A stretch of 64,000 nucleotides of DNA from Daldinia sp. FL1419. Its lineage: Eukaryota; Ascomycota; Sordariomycetes; Xylariales; Hypoxylaceae. Below the pieces are notes generated by a model. The model searched no databases, was not told the DNA's origin, and was given only the letters and a program-made list of their open reading frames with translations. Each line of letters begins with the position of its first letter. Position 1 is the stretch's first letter. The stretch lies in assembly GCA_025201765.1 (NCBI GenBank), contig MU623455.1, positions 1 to 64,000 of the forward strand, given 5' to 3'. The position numbers and the translations under genes are program-made. Positions 45,734 to 58,489 of this stretch are shown here, in pieces.

Positions 45734-47139
45734 TCAGTTTACTATCCCATGAACCTCTATCCACCTTAGAATTTTTCTCTCCATCTCTTGTTTCTTTTTA
45801 GCCTTCTCCTTGTCTGAGATGCGTTTTAGCATGTCCTTGTTAGCCAATTCAAATGGGCACAACAAGTCCTCCAGGTCCTTCAGCTTTTGGATACATTCTA
45901 CTCCGACAATGTTGCTAGGCCGTATGGCGCCTGCTTCAGCGATAGCTGCATCCCAGGCCTTTGCTATCTCCCACTTTCTAATATCTTCCTCAGAAAGACC
46001 TTCGGGTGGAGTAGTGAAGTTGCCCGAGAGAAGCATCGGCCGAAACTTTTCGTTTCTCTCGCTCATTCCGCCTCCTATATCCCAAAGTCCGCTTAAGTAT
46101 TCGTCGCAAGGATGTGTAACCGCCGACCAGTCGAAGTCGACTACCCCCGTGATGCGCTTTGTAGTACTGTCATAGAGCACATTGTTTAGAGCTATCCCCC
46201 CATTAGCTTTAGAAGTTAGGATGCAGAGATGCAGAGATGGCCATACTTAAGTCCCCATGTACTAGTACCCTCTCGTCGTCGATACCCTCCAGTACTCTAT
46301 CCACTCCACCTGTGTCGATGAATTCTTCAATGCGTTCACGTAGGCCTCCTGATGCCCATCCCTCAAGGAGAGGACTTTTGTCTGCTTCGCTCAGTTGTGT
46401 CCGCAACTTAGTTGCCCAAAGCTCTGCGTATGTATCGAACGGGCCACCTTGCAACAACGGAGGCTGTCCACCTATGATGGCGCCGCTACCATCTAAAGTT
46501 AATGCGCCAAACTTGGTTACAGCTTCGGGAATCTCGGCGCTCTGGATGGCGGTAAAAATACTGGCTAATTGTCGGACAGCATCCACTGCATCATTCAGAG
46601 GTAACGAGTCGAACTGAGCATCTAGGTCTGAACCAGGCTTGAACTCGCTTATTGTCCACCCAAATCCCTTTTCTCCAGGCACCTCGGGGTATCTACACGG
46701 TGACCAAGCGTAGACTGCGGGGATTACGGCGTCAAGTGCTTTGGACTGGATCGACTTTCGAGCAATATGCTGCGCTGCAACGTCATTCTGCACACGATTG
46801 GTGTTGTTCAAGCCATCTGCAAGGGGATTAATCAGGCGAATTACCAGCGTCGATATACCCTCCGCAGACGGGACCGAAGTACATGGCTGTACTTGAGGAA
46901 ACGTTGCCGGAAATGCGGGAGCTTCAAGCTCTGCTTTATATATGAAGTTGTTGAAAGGAAAAGGACAATGCTCGAAGTATGCAATGGGTGTTACTCATGT
47001 TGGCTGATATAATTAGACTTCATCGCGGGTATATCATGCCGGGAGTTGCGTTAAAGGGGCTCACCTTCAGGCTGAACTGATCCAAGATCTCCTGTACGAC
47101 GACCAAGCGACGATCAAAACCCTCTTGATTAATATTCAT
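45734..47139 (-). CDS. Aminoglycoside phosphotransferase-like (APH) kinase, N-terminal splice unresolved
   Basis: Main body in two exons: up to 46247, then 46191-45734, joined by a 55-bp intron that restores HGDLTLNNVLYD, the APH catalytic loop, followed by GVVDFDWSAV, the metal-binding Asp. The body starts near 46993 with TPIAYFEHCPFPFNNFIYKAEL. A first exon at 47139-47065 (MNINQEGFDRRL to DQFSLK) fits well upstream. The join is faulty: from AAG|GTGAGC, the nearest in-frame continuation needs one more base before TAACACCC at 46993, and the other acceptor leads to TGA. Either one base is lost or the gene is disabled. Substrates of these fungal kinases are mostly unknown. Confidence 0.75.
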
Positions 47140-47595
47140 CGTGAAAACAACAGTTTGTAAAAACCATATCTTGAATCCAAGGTTTTGTAGTTAAGATAAA
47201 ATAAGCCCCGGGGCAGTTCAATATTCAATATTTACCTAGGTAGGCAGGCAATAATTCCGTGTCGCAGATCATATAAAGCGGTTTTAACATTAACAAATAG
47301 AATAGGTCGGCTTTTCATAACAAGGATCATTTTGACTCACCACTGTCCTATCCATTGTACGCGACTACGTGGAAATATCAGGTACAGAACAGGCAGGTAT
47401 TGACCGCCAAACAAATGCGCAGGAGATCTATGCTGAAAAACGGCACAGGTACCAGTATCTCTTCGGTTACAAGGTGGCCCCCCTGAATGATTAATAAACA
47501 GGCTTCCTAAAGTCCTCGCAAAGGGCAGCCAGTGTAAGGGTCAAGACTATCATTAACCTAGGTTAGAGGACAACCTATGCTCTAATCCAGCCACG
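47140..47595. other. Intergenic region, nothing recognised
   Basis: Spacer between the APH-like gene start and the regulator gene end; a TACCTAGGTAGGCAGGCA-type repeat lies near 47235-47250. No gene. Confidence 0.45.
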
Positions 47596-49871
47596 TCAAG
47601 GAAACCCGCTTTGCCCTGCAATAATCTGGTCCCACTGTATCCAGTCGCCCGAGTCCATCTCCAGGGACAAAAGATCCGGGAAATCAAAAGGTCCAAAATT
47701 TTCCAAATCCGTAAAGTTTCCTTCGCATCCCTGGGGTTGCGTCTTGGTGTAGTCGAACGAATTCGGTGTAATGTGTCCGCAGTCAGCTGCCGAAACCTTG
47801 GATTTAAACAGCGGCTCTGACGGTGACTCCCGACAGCGACGAATCCTCTCGATATATCGGGGCATTGGCGGCTCCGGGTGTCCTTCGGCTTTCACAGCCG
47901 CCGCACACTCATTCCAAACTTGAATTGTCCATTTCCCTATCGCGGTGAACACTGGTCCAGTAGATTCTTCGAAAATTTGAGGGTAGTGCGAGTAGACTTC
48001 TCCAATCAACTGCCATGTCCTGTCAACCTCGGGTCCCTTTTTTCGGTTTCGGGTTTCGACGAGCACGTAGAGCATCGTACCCCAGAGGTAGCTAGTGCCG
48101 ATCTGCCACATATACTTCTCCATGTTGTTGAGACCGCCGTGTAGTACTGTTAAATATTCTAATAGTTTCATACAGTTGGAAAATACGAGGTTTCGCTCGC
48201 TCTGCGGCATCTTGATCGGTCTGCTGGGGGATGATCGGGGGCTGTGACCAAAGACCCTCATCTTGCCAATTGACGATCTAACCATGATGGATATGAAAGT
48301 ATGGAGCGAGTTCAACGGGTCGCAGTACCGGAGATACTTGGTTTCTAGATGATCTTCGATCTCGTCTATTAAGCGGTCCTTTTCGGAGAGGGCGATATCT
48401 GCCCCGCGAAGCGCCTCCCAGTGCACCCCGTTGATGGAAATTGGCACGAATCTTTCCAGGGACTCTAATATCTCGCACCTAATCAGACAAAAGGAAATAG
48501 AAGTGATCCCTTTGTGCTCTGGGGGCATCTCGGTCATATTTGGATCGAGATCCTCGTCGTTAACGTTCAATGGCATCTTCGCATCCTTAGACACAAGATC
48601 CAAAGATGGCCTAGTGCCGAGGATATCGGCCAGACGAAAGTCTACATGGACAAGGTGCCACCAAAGTCGCCTCCTCATTTCAGTTTCGAATGGGGATAAT
48701 CCCAGAAGCGTACCGTCGCGATGTAATCCCATCTTGCGAGCAAGTCGAATCGCAACTCCCGATAATACAAATAGCGTATCGTGTCTGTAACTTTTCCTCA
48801 CGCACATCTTCCTAAGTCAGAAAACGGAATAAGGAGTCTTGATATTTATGACTTACCATAAAAATTGCATAAGCTTGGAGCGTCATGGGACTTGAAGTGG
48901 ATAAAAACCCAGCATTGACTAACGCCTGGCGAGTTGCGAGTCTATAACGTGAATGGAGTACTGACTTCTCTATCCCGAATAAGTTTCGGCACTCGTCGTC
49001 CGATAAAGAGGTGACGACGACGAAATAGAAGGAAAACATCAATGCTTCTAAGCTTCTAAACCTATTGTGAGGATTTTGTAGCGCATCTGTTAACGCGGTC
49101 CAGAACGTAGGGACGTGTAATATTTTCGTTAGGGGATCAACTCGATCAAGAAAGACTTCCTTCATCTTTGCCAATATTGGCGGAGAAGGATGCAAGCTTG
49201 CAACATTGTCAAAACCGTAATTTGGTTCCGACTCGAAGAAGATTCCAGTTTCGTGAAGATTTGCCTCATCTGTTGGTTCACCCACTTCGGGGTGTTGGAA
49301 CTGAGCGTGGTTTAGAAACAGACAAAATTGCGAGTAAAAACAAAGAGACGGTGACTACTCACTTCATCTCCTATAGTGGCCCAGGGTGTGCTAAGACACG
49401 CGCATGAGACAATGCATATTCCAGAAAGGGTTAAGGATAATCATACATATCAAAATATCTTGACGTTCCCTCTTTTGTTATAAGTTTCGGCTCACTCTCT
49501 TCAAGCTTGAAGAAGGGATCGCTATGACTCGGGCTTCGAGACCTGACTATTTCATCCTCGACGTCGGGATGAGATATCGACTCCGAATCTGAATCATCAA
49601 AATCATCAGGTGGCTCAAGTTTGGCTCCATATGATTTCAATAACTCCTCAAAGCGTTTCAACTTAGCATGAAGACTCTCCTTAGGGGGTTTCGTCCTCTT
49701 TCTCTTTCCTCGCACTGGGGCGACGAAATTGCATTGCTTCTCTGCCTTGACGCAATTGGAGCAGGGGTGGCGCCGGTCGCATTTGACCTTTCGCTGCCGG
49801 CAAATTATGCACGAATAGCTTTTGAGATCGTCCTCGGCGCCGAGCGGCATTGCTACCGCGGGTTGAGACAT
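47596..49871 (-). CDS. Zn2Cys6 transcription factor with fungal-specific regulatory domain
   Basis: Four exons: 49871-49447, 49390-49363 (28 bases), 49300-48857 and 48807-47596; about 702 residues. The DNA-binding domain at residues 20-48 has the six Cys in CIICRQRKVKCDRRHPCSNCVKAEKQC, followed by a basic linker and a coiled-coil-like segment. The tiny exon 2 encodes TPWATIGDE and is supported by the joined frame. The middle homology domain contains FWTALTDAL, GVAIRLARKMGLHRDG and EMRRRLWWHLVHVD, the marks of the fungal_trans family. It is divergent from a DHA14-type transporter 307 bp away and may control it (inference). Confidence 0.93.
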
Positions 49872-50178
49872 TTTTACTTCTTCTAGACTTAGTAATTCTA
49901 TGGGTATAAAAAAAGATTGTATCGCAATTCGCGGTGTTGTAGAGCGAGTAAGTTGACCTAAGGCTGTTTTCTCGGTGCTCGGAGGCGAAAATTCGATTTT
50001 TGAGCCCCGAGAAGCGGATCCGGCCCCTTTACGGCGTGGGTCCCCGTCTCATACGACGAACTAGGGGGAAAATCTAGCAACATCTTCAGATATATAAGAT
50101 GGCACTTGGCTGCTTGGCAATATTTCACTTGATCATTATGTACATTAGTTGATTAAAGCTATTTTTTCCACATTCATC
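49872..50178. promoter_or_regulatory. Divergent promoter of Zn2Cys6 regulator and MFS transporter
   Basis: A 307-bp shared promoter. It contains the palindrome CGGATCCG (50015-50022), two inverted CGG triplets spaced by 2 bp, which is a plausible Zn2Cys6 dimer site. Several further CGG/CGA triplets lie at 49973-50035. The site is a candidate only. Confidence 0.35.
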
Positions 50179-51905
50179 ATGACCCAGCATAGCGGAGATA
50201 GTGAAGAGAAGCCCCTTGAGGGCGCCAGGCTGGCAAACCACAAACCAGAGATCGAAGAGTATCCCAGTACTCAGAAGAGGGTCGTGATCATGGCGGCACT
50301 TTACTTGGCAGTCTTCTTAGTTACCTTGGTATGTGGGAATCTAGTTTTGGAGAATAGATATTTCTATGAAGGTTCGGATCGATTGCTGACCTTTTACTCC
50401 TGATACAGGACCAGAATATCATCTCGACAGCTATCCCTAGTATAACCAACGAGTTCCACTCCCTAGACGACATCGGGTGGTATGGCTCGGCTTACCTATT
50501 AACGATGTGCGGTCTCTCGCTCGTCATGGGCAAGATCTACAAATTCTACCCTGCCAAACCTCTCTTCCTAACCGGTTGCTTCTTATTCGAAGTTGGCTCG
50601 GCCATCTGTGGATCGGCTCCCAACTCTATTGCCTTCATATTTGGCCGTGCCATTGCGGGAGTGGGATCGTCGGGGTTGTTTTCGGGAGTGATGGTTATTA
50701 TGTTTCACACCGTCCCTTTACGCCAGCGACCGATCTACCAAGGCGCTTTCGGAGCCATCTTCGGAATTGGATCGGTCATCGGGCCCCTTATCGGGGGTAG
50801 CTTCACCGATAGGGTAACGTGGCGATGGTGCTTCTATATCAATCTCCCGGTCGGTGCGGTGTCGATGATTGCCACATGGTTGATCTTACACTTGCCCAAC
50901 CAGAAGCTCGATGCAAAGGCGACTGGTTGGGCTGAGAAGATAAAACAGCTAGACCCTATCGGCAACCTTATCTTCTTCCCCGGAATCGTCTGTTTGATTT
51001 TGGCTCTTCAATGGGGAGGATCCGTCTATCCTTGGAATGATGCCCGCGTTATTGTCCTTTTAGTCCTTTGCGGAGTCCTCTGCCTAGTCTTCGTCGGAGT
51101 CCAGGCCTGGAAGAAGGAAGGCGCATCGATCCCGCCTCGCATCATCAAGCAACGCAGCATCGCCGCCGCTGTCTGGTATGGATTTTTCAACGGCTCGGGT
51201 ATGATGGTCTTGATGTACTATCTTCCTATCTGGTTTCAGGCTGTGAAAGGCACCGATGCTATCGGCTCTGGAATTATGATGATTCCTCTGGTTCTCTCCA
51301 CCGTTCTCGGCTCTATCTTATCCGGCATTCTGGTCTCCAAGCTTGGGTACTACGCGCCTTTCTTCTTGATCAGCTCTGTGATAATGCCGATAGGGGCAGG
51401 TCTTTTGACAACATTTACCCCGTCTATTAGCGAGGGCAGGTGGATCGGCTACCAGATACTCTTCGGAGTCGGTCTTGGAGTTGGAATGCAGCAACCAATG
51501 AACGTCGTGCAGACTGTCTTGGAGAGGTCGGACGTCTCAACTGGGACGGCGATCGTAACATTTTCACGCTTTCTTGGCTCAGCTATATTCTTACCAGTCG
51601 CCGAAAACGTCTTTCTTAATAGCTTCATTTCGAAGCTCTCGAATGTCCCCAGTATTAGCCCTAGTTCCGTTACTGGGGGTGGTGCTACCGAGCTGAGGAA
51701 CATGGTTTCCGGGGACGACCTGGACACACTTTTGTCCGACTATAACGCGGCGATAGTTGATGTATTCTATATGGTGATAGCGACATGCAGTATTACTATC
51801 TTTGGAAGTATCTTTGTTGAGTGGCGGAGTTTGAAAACTCGCGCCCAAGAACAAGCAGGCAAAACTAAGCCTGACGAGCCGGTTAAAGCTCGAGAATCTG
51901 TTTAA
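50179..51905 (+). CDS. DHA14-type MFS drug/toxin efflux transporter
   Basis: Two exons, 50179-50328 and 50409-51905, with an 80-bp intron; 548 residues. The join gives VTLDQNIISTAIPSIT, the conserved TM1 motif of the 14-helix drug:H+ antiporter family. Other marks: DDIGWYGSAYLLT, GRAIAGVGSSGLFSGV, WRWCFYINLPVGA and the motif C-like GAIFGIGSVIGPLIGG. Fourteen helices are expected from the hydrophobic pattern. Relatives export toxins, antifungals or pathway products. The adjacent regulator gene, transcribed divergently, suggests a self-contained resistance or export unit without a biosynthetic gene. Confidence 0.94.
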
Positions 51906-52180
51906 TCACCATTCTTGAAATATCAAATAAAATTAATATATAGTATAGATTATAGATTATCGAATCCCCCTCTTGTATACAAATTCTTGTTATTATATCA
52001 GTTGGTATAGTTCAGTGTTAAACAAGATAAGTTATGCGGATTCTCGTTCGTCTATGGAGACCATAGTTATGATGTGACCGGGCACAGGACGGGGACCTGC
52101 ATTGCTACCATAAATTGCTCCCCTGCGAGTTAAAGCTTAAGCCATCTCCTCTCCAAAGGCTCTACATCCCCTTAGATACA

Positions 52181-53220
52181 ATGTCCCAAGACCATCGTGA
52201 GTGAACGCGTAGCTTAAAAGTTCATATAGGTAACTTACTTCTCTAGCTTACCGCCGACTTCCAATACCCAGCGATGCACCGTTCGAATTAAGACCTTCGT
52301 CGCCTGGAAAAGGGTGGGGCGGCTTCGCTACGAGGTTGATCGAACGAAGGGACGCGATTTTGGTAGAGGCACCACTCTTTGTTATCCCGAAGCCGTCCCA
52401 ATACATCACGGAGGAGGATGTTATACGAGCATTTCAAAAGTTGAGACCCTCTGCAAAACAGCAGTTTCTACTTCTTCGTGACAACGCCGATGGCCCCTTC
52501 ATGAGCATGAATGAGGCCTTCGCTGAAAACTCGTTCATTTCACCAGATAAATCAGGGCACGGTCTCTTTTTACTTCATTCACGTTTCAATCATTCCTGCA
52601 TGCCCAACGCCAAAGTTCCAGAATACGCCGGTAACGCCATGACGTTGTTTGCGTCCAGGGATATCATGGCTGGCGAGGAGATTACTTTCTGCTACAACGA
52701 TGATTTTGAGTGCAGAACCAGGCGTGAGCGCCACGAAGCACTACGGTTCACGTGTGACTGTAGAGCCTGTCTACTAGGGACCCCTTTTCAACAACTCAGC
52801 GATATACGACGAACATTCATCCGTGGCTTGCAGTACCTCACGCATGGTACTGACATAGATGGGAAGCGGCGGGATTCCTCGTACCCGATAATTGCTGATC
52901 GCAGACTTAAAGAAGCAGCAGAGACTCTTAGCATTCCAATCTGCAATAGACTAATTTATATGCTCTTGAGCATGCACTTACTAGAAGAGGAAGAGTTGTT
53001 AGACGATTTTCTGAGGGAAAGAGTCGAGCCCTCCATAGTAACAGCATCATCTTTATTCGAAACAGAGAGCAATATCAGAATTGTCAAGATTGTCATGACC
53101 CAAAAGACTTGGATAAGGAAGGTTAATATGGCTTTCAGGCTCTATGGGCGAGCTGATGCTGCTGACGGATATCTTCCTGCAGCTCTTCGAGCACTGCGCG
53201 CTTCCTCTGGTGACTTATAA
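52181..53220 (+). CDS. SET-domain protein (SMYD-like layout)
   Basis: Two exons, 52181-52196 and 52247-53220, with a 50-bp intron; 329 residues. The 16-base first exon (MSQDH) joins PYRRLPIPSDAPFELRPS, which leads to PGKGWGGFATRLIERRDAILVE, the N-terminal SET strand. Catalytic core: RFNHSCMPNA and GEEITFCYNDDF; post-SET cluster: CDCRACL. The rest is a helical C-terminal tail. Members of this fungal class methylate lysines, often on non-histone proteins, but targets are unknown. The tiny first exon is deduced from frame and splice signals, not from expression data. Confidence 0.9.
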
Positions 53221-53599
53221 GGGCTTACCTCGAGTGCATCCTAGGGGATTTGGGTGTACTAGGTTGGGGAGGGCTCGCGCGAAGACTTCATTATTGATAT
53301 ATGGTACAATAGTTAGCATTATTGGGATGAATTCATACTTCTAATCAATCGCATAGATCTGTTAAACAGTAAAACCAACTACCGTGGTATAGGACGCCCT
53401 TGATTAAATCAATAATATCAACCCCCGAACCTTATATTATGATATACCACCCCTAGATAGGTAGTCAAAGAAAATTTGGCATAATTCGTCAAGCAACATC
53501 CTTTACGTATCTCATCGCACACCTTAACTCCTCGCTGATATTATGAGTAGAAGATCTAAGCCGCAGTAAATCCGCCAATATTGCACAATGAGGGGCTAC
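53221..53599. other. Convergent spacer, nothing recognised
   Basis: The 3' regions of the SET and membrane-protein genes; no gene seen. Confidence 0.45.
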
Positions 53600-54938
53600 C
53601 TACGACCCCTGTTCTCGTGAGCTTTCCTGAGATCCCGTACTGCGTCTTCCATAACCGGGGTGGTTTAGCAAAGGTGGGTTATAGGCATGCGAGGGCTGTA
53701 TCTGGGCTTCGTTTTCGTGACATCCGACGTTATGTGCGCCCTCTTGCGGATCGTAACCATCATTTCTCACACTCGGAGCCTTTTCTTTGCCCTTCTTATC
53801 GCTCCATGGAGAGACGACCTCACGATCCGGGCTGATCGCGATACCGATGTTATGCGGCTTCTCTGCCGGCCATACCATGTTGGGGCCTTCTACTGCACTA
53901 ATAGGACTGTTATATTGAGAGGAGTACGGCGAAAAATAGGGTGGGAAGGCGGTCTGTGTCGAGGCACTGATGGGCGAGTCGTGCCAGCCACGAAGGGGCT
54001 TCTGACTAATGGGTGTCTCGAACATATCACCACCGCCTTGGGCCGAAGGCCAGTTCTTGGTTGTTTGTTCGCGGCGGCGGAGGTATGCCTTTCTCCGGCG
54101 TTTACCGTTGAGAACAATCCCACATCCGACTATAGCAAGAAGGACGACGAGACCGCCGACGACAATACCAGCAATAGCGCCGGTATCCAAGGGGCCTTGT
54201 AGTCCCGGAGGGGCGAATGTAGCTGTTGGCGTGGGATCCGTTACATTTACGAGATCAGTAGAAAAGATATTACCCTGCAAAGGAAGCGTGGCTGGTGGCT
54301 CAAGCCGTAGCCTACAGGCACCATCCAGAATCGATATATCTATAATGGAAAATAAAGGTCAGCTTATATCGTGGTGCAGTAGTTTGGGATCGACCATACA
54401 GTTGCTAAGGTAGTTGCTGTTTGGTGAGGAGGCTAAGCAATCGTGACATTTATCAAGATTGTAATCAGTCCACTTGTCGCAGTAGCCATATATCGAGCTA
54501 CTGGACGTAAGATTGCCGTATTGTATCGCTTGCTGGATATTGCCACAAGCAAAACTGTTGAAATTAGTATTATAATGGAATCGGAGGCGGCGGGTACCTA
54601 AGCACATACGAAGTAATACACGGGTTCGTTGCAGCGTCGAATAGGCATAGGTTTACAGCATATCTCATATTATAGAGCATATACTGCAGGTCGGATTTGT
54701 TCTGTGCGCCATTTGGTGTTGCGTATGAACTCGTTGACTCGCAGCCGACGCAGGCTTGGTAGACTTGACCAGACGAGGTGGCGCTATATGCCGAGTCTTC
54801 GCAGACTATCATATCATCTGTCGTTGAGCTGAGCACATTGCCGCATTTCGTTCCACACGGTGATCCATCCGCTACCATCAAAGCGACCGACGCACGCCAA
54901 AAGGCAGCGAAAGACAGAACTCGAGATATCGCCACCAT
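53600..54938 (-). CDS. Secreted Cys-rich domain plus single-pass membrane protein (paralogue 2)
   Basis: Three exons, 54938-54610, 54554-54400 and 54339-53600, all junctions in frame; 407 residues. The signal peptide is MVAISRVLSFAAFWRASVALM. The ectodomain has the same paired-Cys plan as the gene at 36291: SPCGTKC, ACVGCES, LYNMRYAVNLC and KCHDCLAS. The membrane helix is AIAGIVVGGLVVLLAIVGCGIVL followed by NGKRRRKAYLRRR, then a Ser/Pro-rich tail of about 155 residues. The two proteins share intron positions (after the LYN region and at SN/AN) but differ strongly in the tail. Function unknown; a wall or surface sensor is possible. Confidence 0.85.
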
Positions 54939-55830
54939 TTTCCCTTCTTCTCACACAGCTCCGTCCTAGAGTAAGGAATGCGAGCCTCCGAAATATTAAA
55001 TATTTCACAAATACCGCACTGAATATGCTGAATGTTCTTGACGGTCGATAGTCGCGCAGGATTTGAGATGGAGGCTATCTGCAGCCAAGATGGGGTTTTG
55101 GGGGGTCCAAGCAGCAAGCAGCGACTGCTGAGCCGCAGACGGACGTTCGTTTATAAAAAAGATATCCGATACCTCACTCAGAGTAAGGGGAGGATACCTT
55201 TGCTCAACTGTGAAGTAAGGGAGCAACGAGGGCGCTTCGTTGACTTGGTTTCATCCCTCCTCTAACTGAAGTCTTCTCCAAAGAGAGGACTGTAAGCGCG
55301 AATGTCTTGGAATATACTTAATTAGTTCGACCGCCTCATCGGGTCGAGGCACTCAGTGGACGAGACAGTCGGCAAGTCGTCAGTCGGCAGAGCTATGCAA
55401 ATCATGGAGAGGAGGGGACCGTGCGGAGGCCATCACAGCTCGATAAAATCGGAGGATCGGGGCTTTGCTATGGTTCGTCTGCATACTTCAATGCAGGTTA
55501 GAAGTAGTCTGGGGGCAGGATTCAGGGGTTGGAAGAGAAGGGTCCAATGGGATTTTAAAGCACGCTGTGTTCACATTGGTTCCGGATGCAAGGCCCCCCT
55601 TGTTCGTGTCACCTTGCCGAGTGGGGATTTAAACAGATGGCTTCGGCTACGGCCGTTTATTGGAGATCAAAAATGACCCCACTAATATCATCGTCCAATC
55701 GCTGTGTAAAGGGACGTTACTCGACATATCCCCCAAATCATCGATCCACCGAGAAATAACTCAAATCGGATGGTACTTGTCCTTTTTAAGAAGAACGAAC
55801 GTTTCGTCACACAAGGCACGCCCGCCCGAA

Positions 55831-55880
55831 GTCACCTAAAGTCACCTAAAGCCACCTAAAGATGTCCTAAAGATGTCCTA
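55831..55880. repeat. Short tandem repeat with CCTAA cores
   Basis: Two perfect copies of GTCACCTAAA, one GCCACCTAAA, then two GATGTCCTAA(A) copies, all sharing CCTAA. Confidence 0.9.
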
Positions 55881-58456
55881 ATGCGTTATAATTACTATGC
55901 AAATAGCGACCCTCCTGCCTTGTAACTTCGGGGCTTTTTGGGGGCCGCCTTATGCATGCAATACGAAAATGACGACGAACCGAGAAATTAGCCGTACCGA
56001 TTATTGTCGTGCAGCAAAGGTAGCTGATACAAAATATCCCACTACGATTCTATCGTGGCGTACACACATGGTCGTTCGGATGGCTGCTTCGATTTGTATA
56101 TGCGAGAGGAGTCTTAGACCGTGATACTCTGTGATTCCAAGAGGCTCACACGACGGGAACCGCCAGGACGTTATGTGTGCTAAACGACCCAAACTGTCGG
56201 GACCGATGACGAAGCGAATCGAAGGTGTTCTCTCCTCGCAAACGCCTGTTTGTTTCCATGTACCACATAGTCCGAAAGCAAACACTCTATAGAGAGCGGC
56301 TAAAGCGCATGTAGCGGCTACGCTTAAAGTAAGGTAGTAACCATAATAGCTCACCCACCAATCTCAAATCTTTCACATTCACGAGAGTCCTCAATTCCAA
56401 TCAAGACGTGGGCGGCGTAGCTCAACTATGGCCGAGTCGGCATGCCGATTGATCGGGTATCTCAACTTTCTTTTATGGATAGTTAATGCACGAAACTAAC
56501 GGGATCATACCTTTTGCTTAAATGAAGCAATGCTTTCGAGATTTGCGTGCTTAAGCGCCGAATAGAAGTCCTAAAGTAGGAAGGCCTGATCAATTAGATT
56601 CGAGGATTCGGCCAAAGCGTAGATTGGATCTAGGTTAGTTCGTTAATCTTGCACCAACACACATATCATCAAACTTCCCCAATCGGACCACCACCATTGG
56701 GTCAGTCCCCGATCAGAAGCGTGAGGGAATGGTGTTGGCTCGTATTACACATGTTATGTAGGATCACACTAATTCAGCGCGTATTTAAGCTTAACGGATG
56801 GTAAGCCGAGAGAGAATGAAACAAGTGAGGCATGTGAATAGTTTCGGATACAACCTAGCCTTTACCGAGAACTTCGTCCCGGAGCCCCTAAGCACTCGGC
56901 AAGCCGAGTATGAGGAGCCGATACAGAACGTCAAGCCTTTATATATGTATATATGCAGCCCTCGGCCCTTGTATCGGAATCCTGACTCGGATTGTTTTAG
57001 CTTCTACGTTTTGCGTTCTTCTTCTCGCCTCCCAAGATGCCTCCCTCTATGAGATGGGAACTCTATGTTGACGATACGTCCATCGCTCCCGAGTGACTCG
57101 GAACGCAGACAGCCAATATCTACTTCTACGTTGAAGTTATTGGAAAGCTCGATCAAATGGACGGCTGGTGTAGCGTCTACGAGAGTCAATGGAGATCTAC
57201 TCAGTAGAGCAAGTGGAACAGCCCCTTGGTAGCAGTGTCTACTTAATAAAAGGCAAGAGCTTGACCTGAAGACCTATATGGATCTTAAAAAAAAAGATTT
57301 CACATCAAACTGACATCAGACGCAGGCTTCTTCATCCTCCTTACTATATTACCGAGGCTTCCGCCGTAGAAGTCTTCGGTAAACGGTATCTAAGAACGAT
57401 AGGCTCGTGTTAGCAGATACTCTTAGATATATCTAAGCACGCGTCTACCTTATAATACTTTATCTTTCGGCTGCGTCGTATGCCCCTAGGTGGTTCATGC
57501 TGCGATCCTTAAACAGCATCGACTTTGTGAGCATCGAAATGGATGAAGAAAAAGGGGTGCTATGTGTGTACAGGGTGCCTTTGGCGAGATTTTTTAACCG
57601 CCGTGTTGTCTCTATGGTAAGTGCTTCTTCCTACTTCGTGGTCTGGTGGGCATATTTTTGTGTTTCACGGGGGTGTGGTAGTGCTGTTGTAGTGCTGTTT
57701 TTCTTACTCTTTAAACGGAGGGTTTGGTAAGTCATGATATTTATCTGCTCATTATCCGAGGGTAGATATGATTGGAACGAGAGTTTTAAATAATCTCTAT
57801 ACTTAAGCTTATACGTTCTATAGTTGCCCACACCTATATAGTTAATAGGAGAGTTGTGCTTAGGTTGGCTCTAGTGCTGTGAGTTCTGGTACTTAAACTT
57901 CAAGCACTTATTTAGGCATGGGCTGGTGTATAAGAAGAATACCTATTTGTGTTCCTTTATTATTGTCTTCGCCCGCACCTTGAAGATCAACCCATTAGTC
58001 CAAGCTAATAGTTTATAGATATTCGGTTTCATAGCGGGTCACGCTAATAAGATCAGCAAGAATGTCTGCGACGTGAACTGAAAGAGTTCCTCAGGTCCGT
58101 GGGCTTAATACTTAGATCTAGCATAGATCTTTACAGCATCCGTGGCATAGTCTCACGACTGGTTATGGTTACTACAAAGCCGCCTATCATTGAGGGCACA
58201 CACTATGCCCCGTTGACCTTACGATCCTAGGGCTAAAATATTTGGCAAGATTGGAGAGGAGACTCTTGACGCTCTATACATAAGATCAATGGAATAATAA
58301 CCAAGTTAAGGGTAAGGATTGCGTCTTCCAAGCACCTAACACAGCGTCTAATCCCTCCTAACTTAGGTACCCAACCTTAGTTCTTCACCTGTCAACACCC
58401 AACTACATCTTTTTACACCACATGTCAGTTTTATCTCCCATTTCTCGTTTGCAAGC

Positions 58457-58489
58457 GGTTTTTTTCTGGTTTTTTTCTGGTTTTTTTCT
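58457..58489. repeat. 11-bp tandem repeat GGTTTTTTTCT, three copies
   Basis: Three consecutive perfect copies within a T-rich stretch. Confidence 0.9.

Noticed and set aside
56001..56354. Minus-strand frame of 117 codons in the gene desert
   Set aside because: No domain, no intron partner and no similarity that I recognise; compatible with chance.
57004..58300. Possible transposon remnant
   Set aside because: I could not find a transposase, integrase or reverse-transcriptase motif, or terminal repeats, in any frame.
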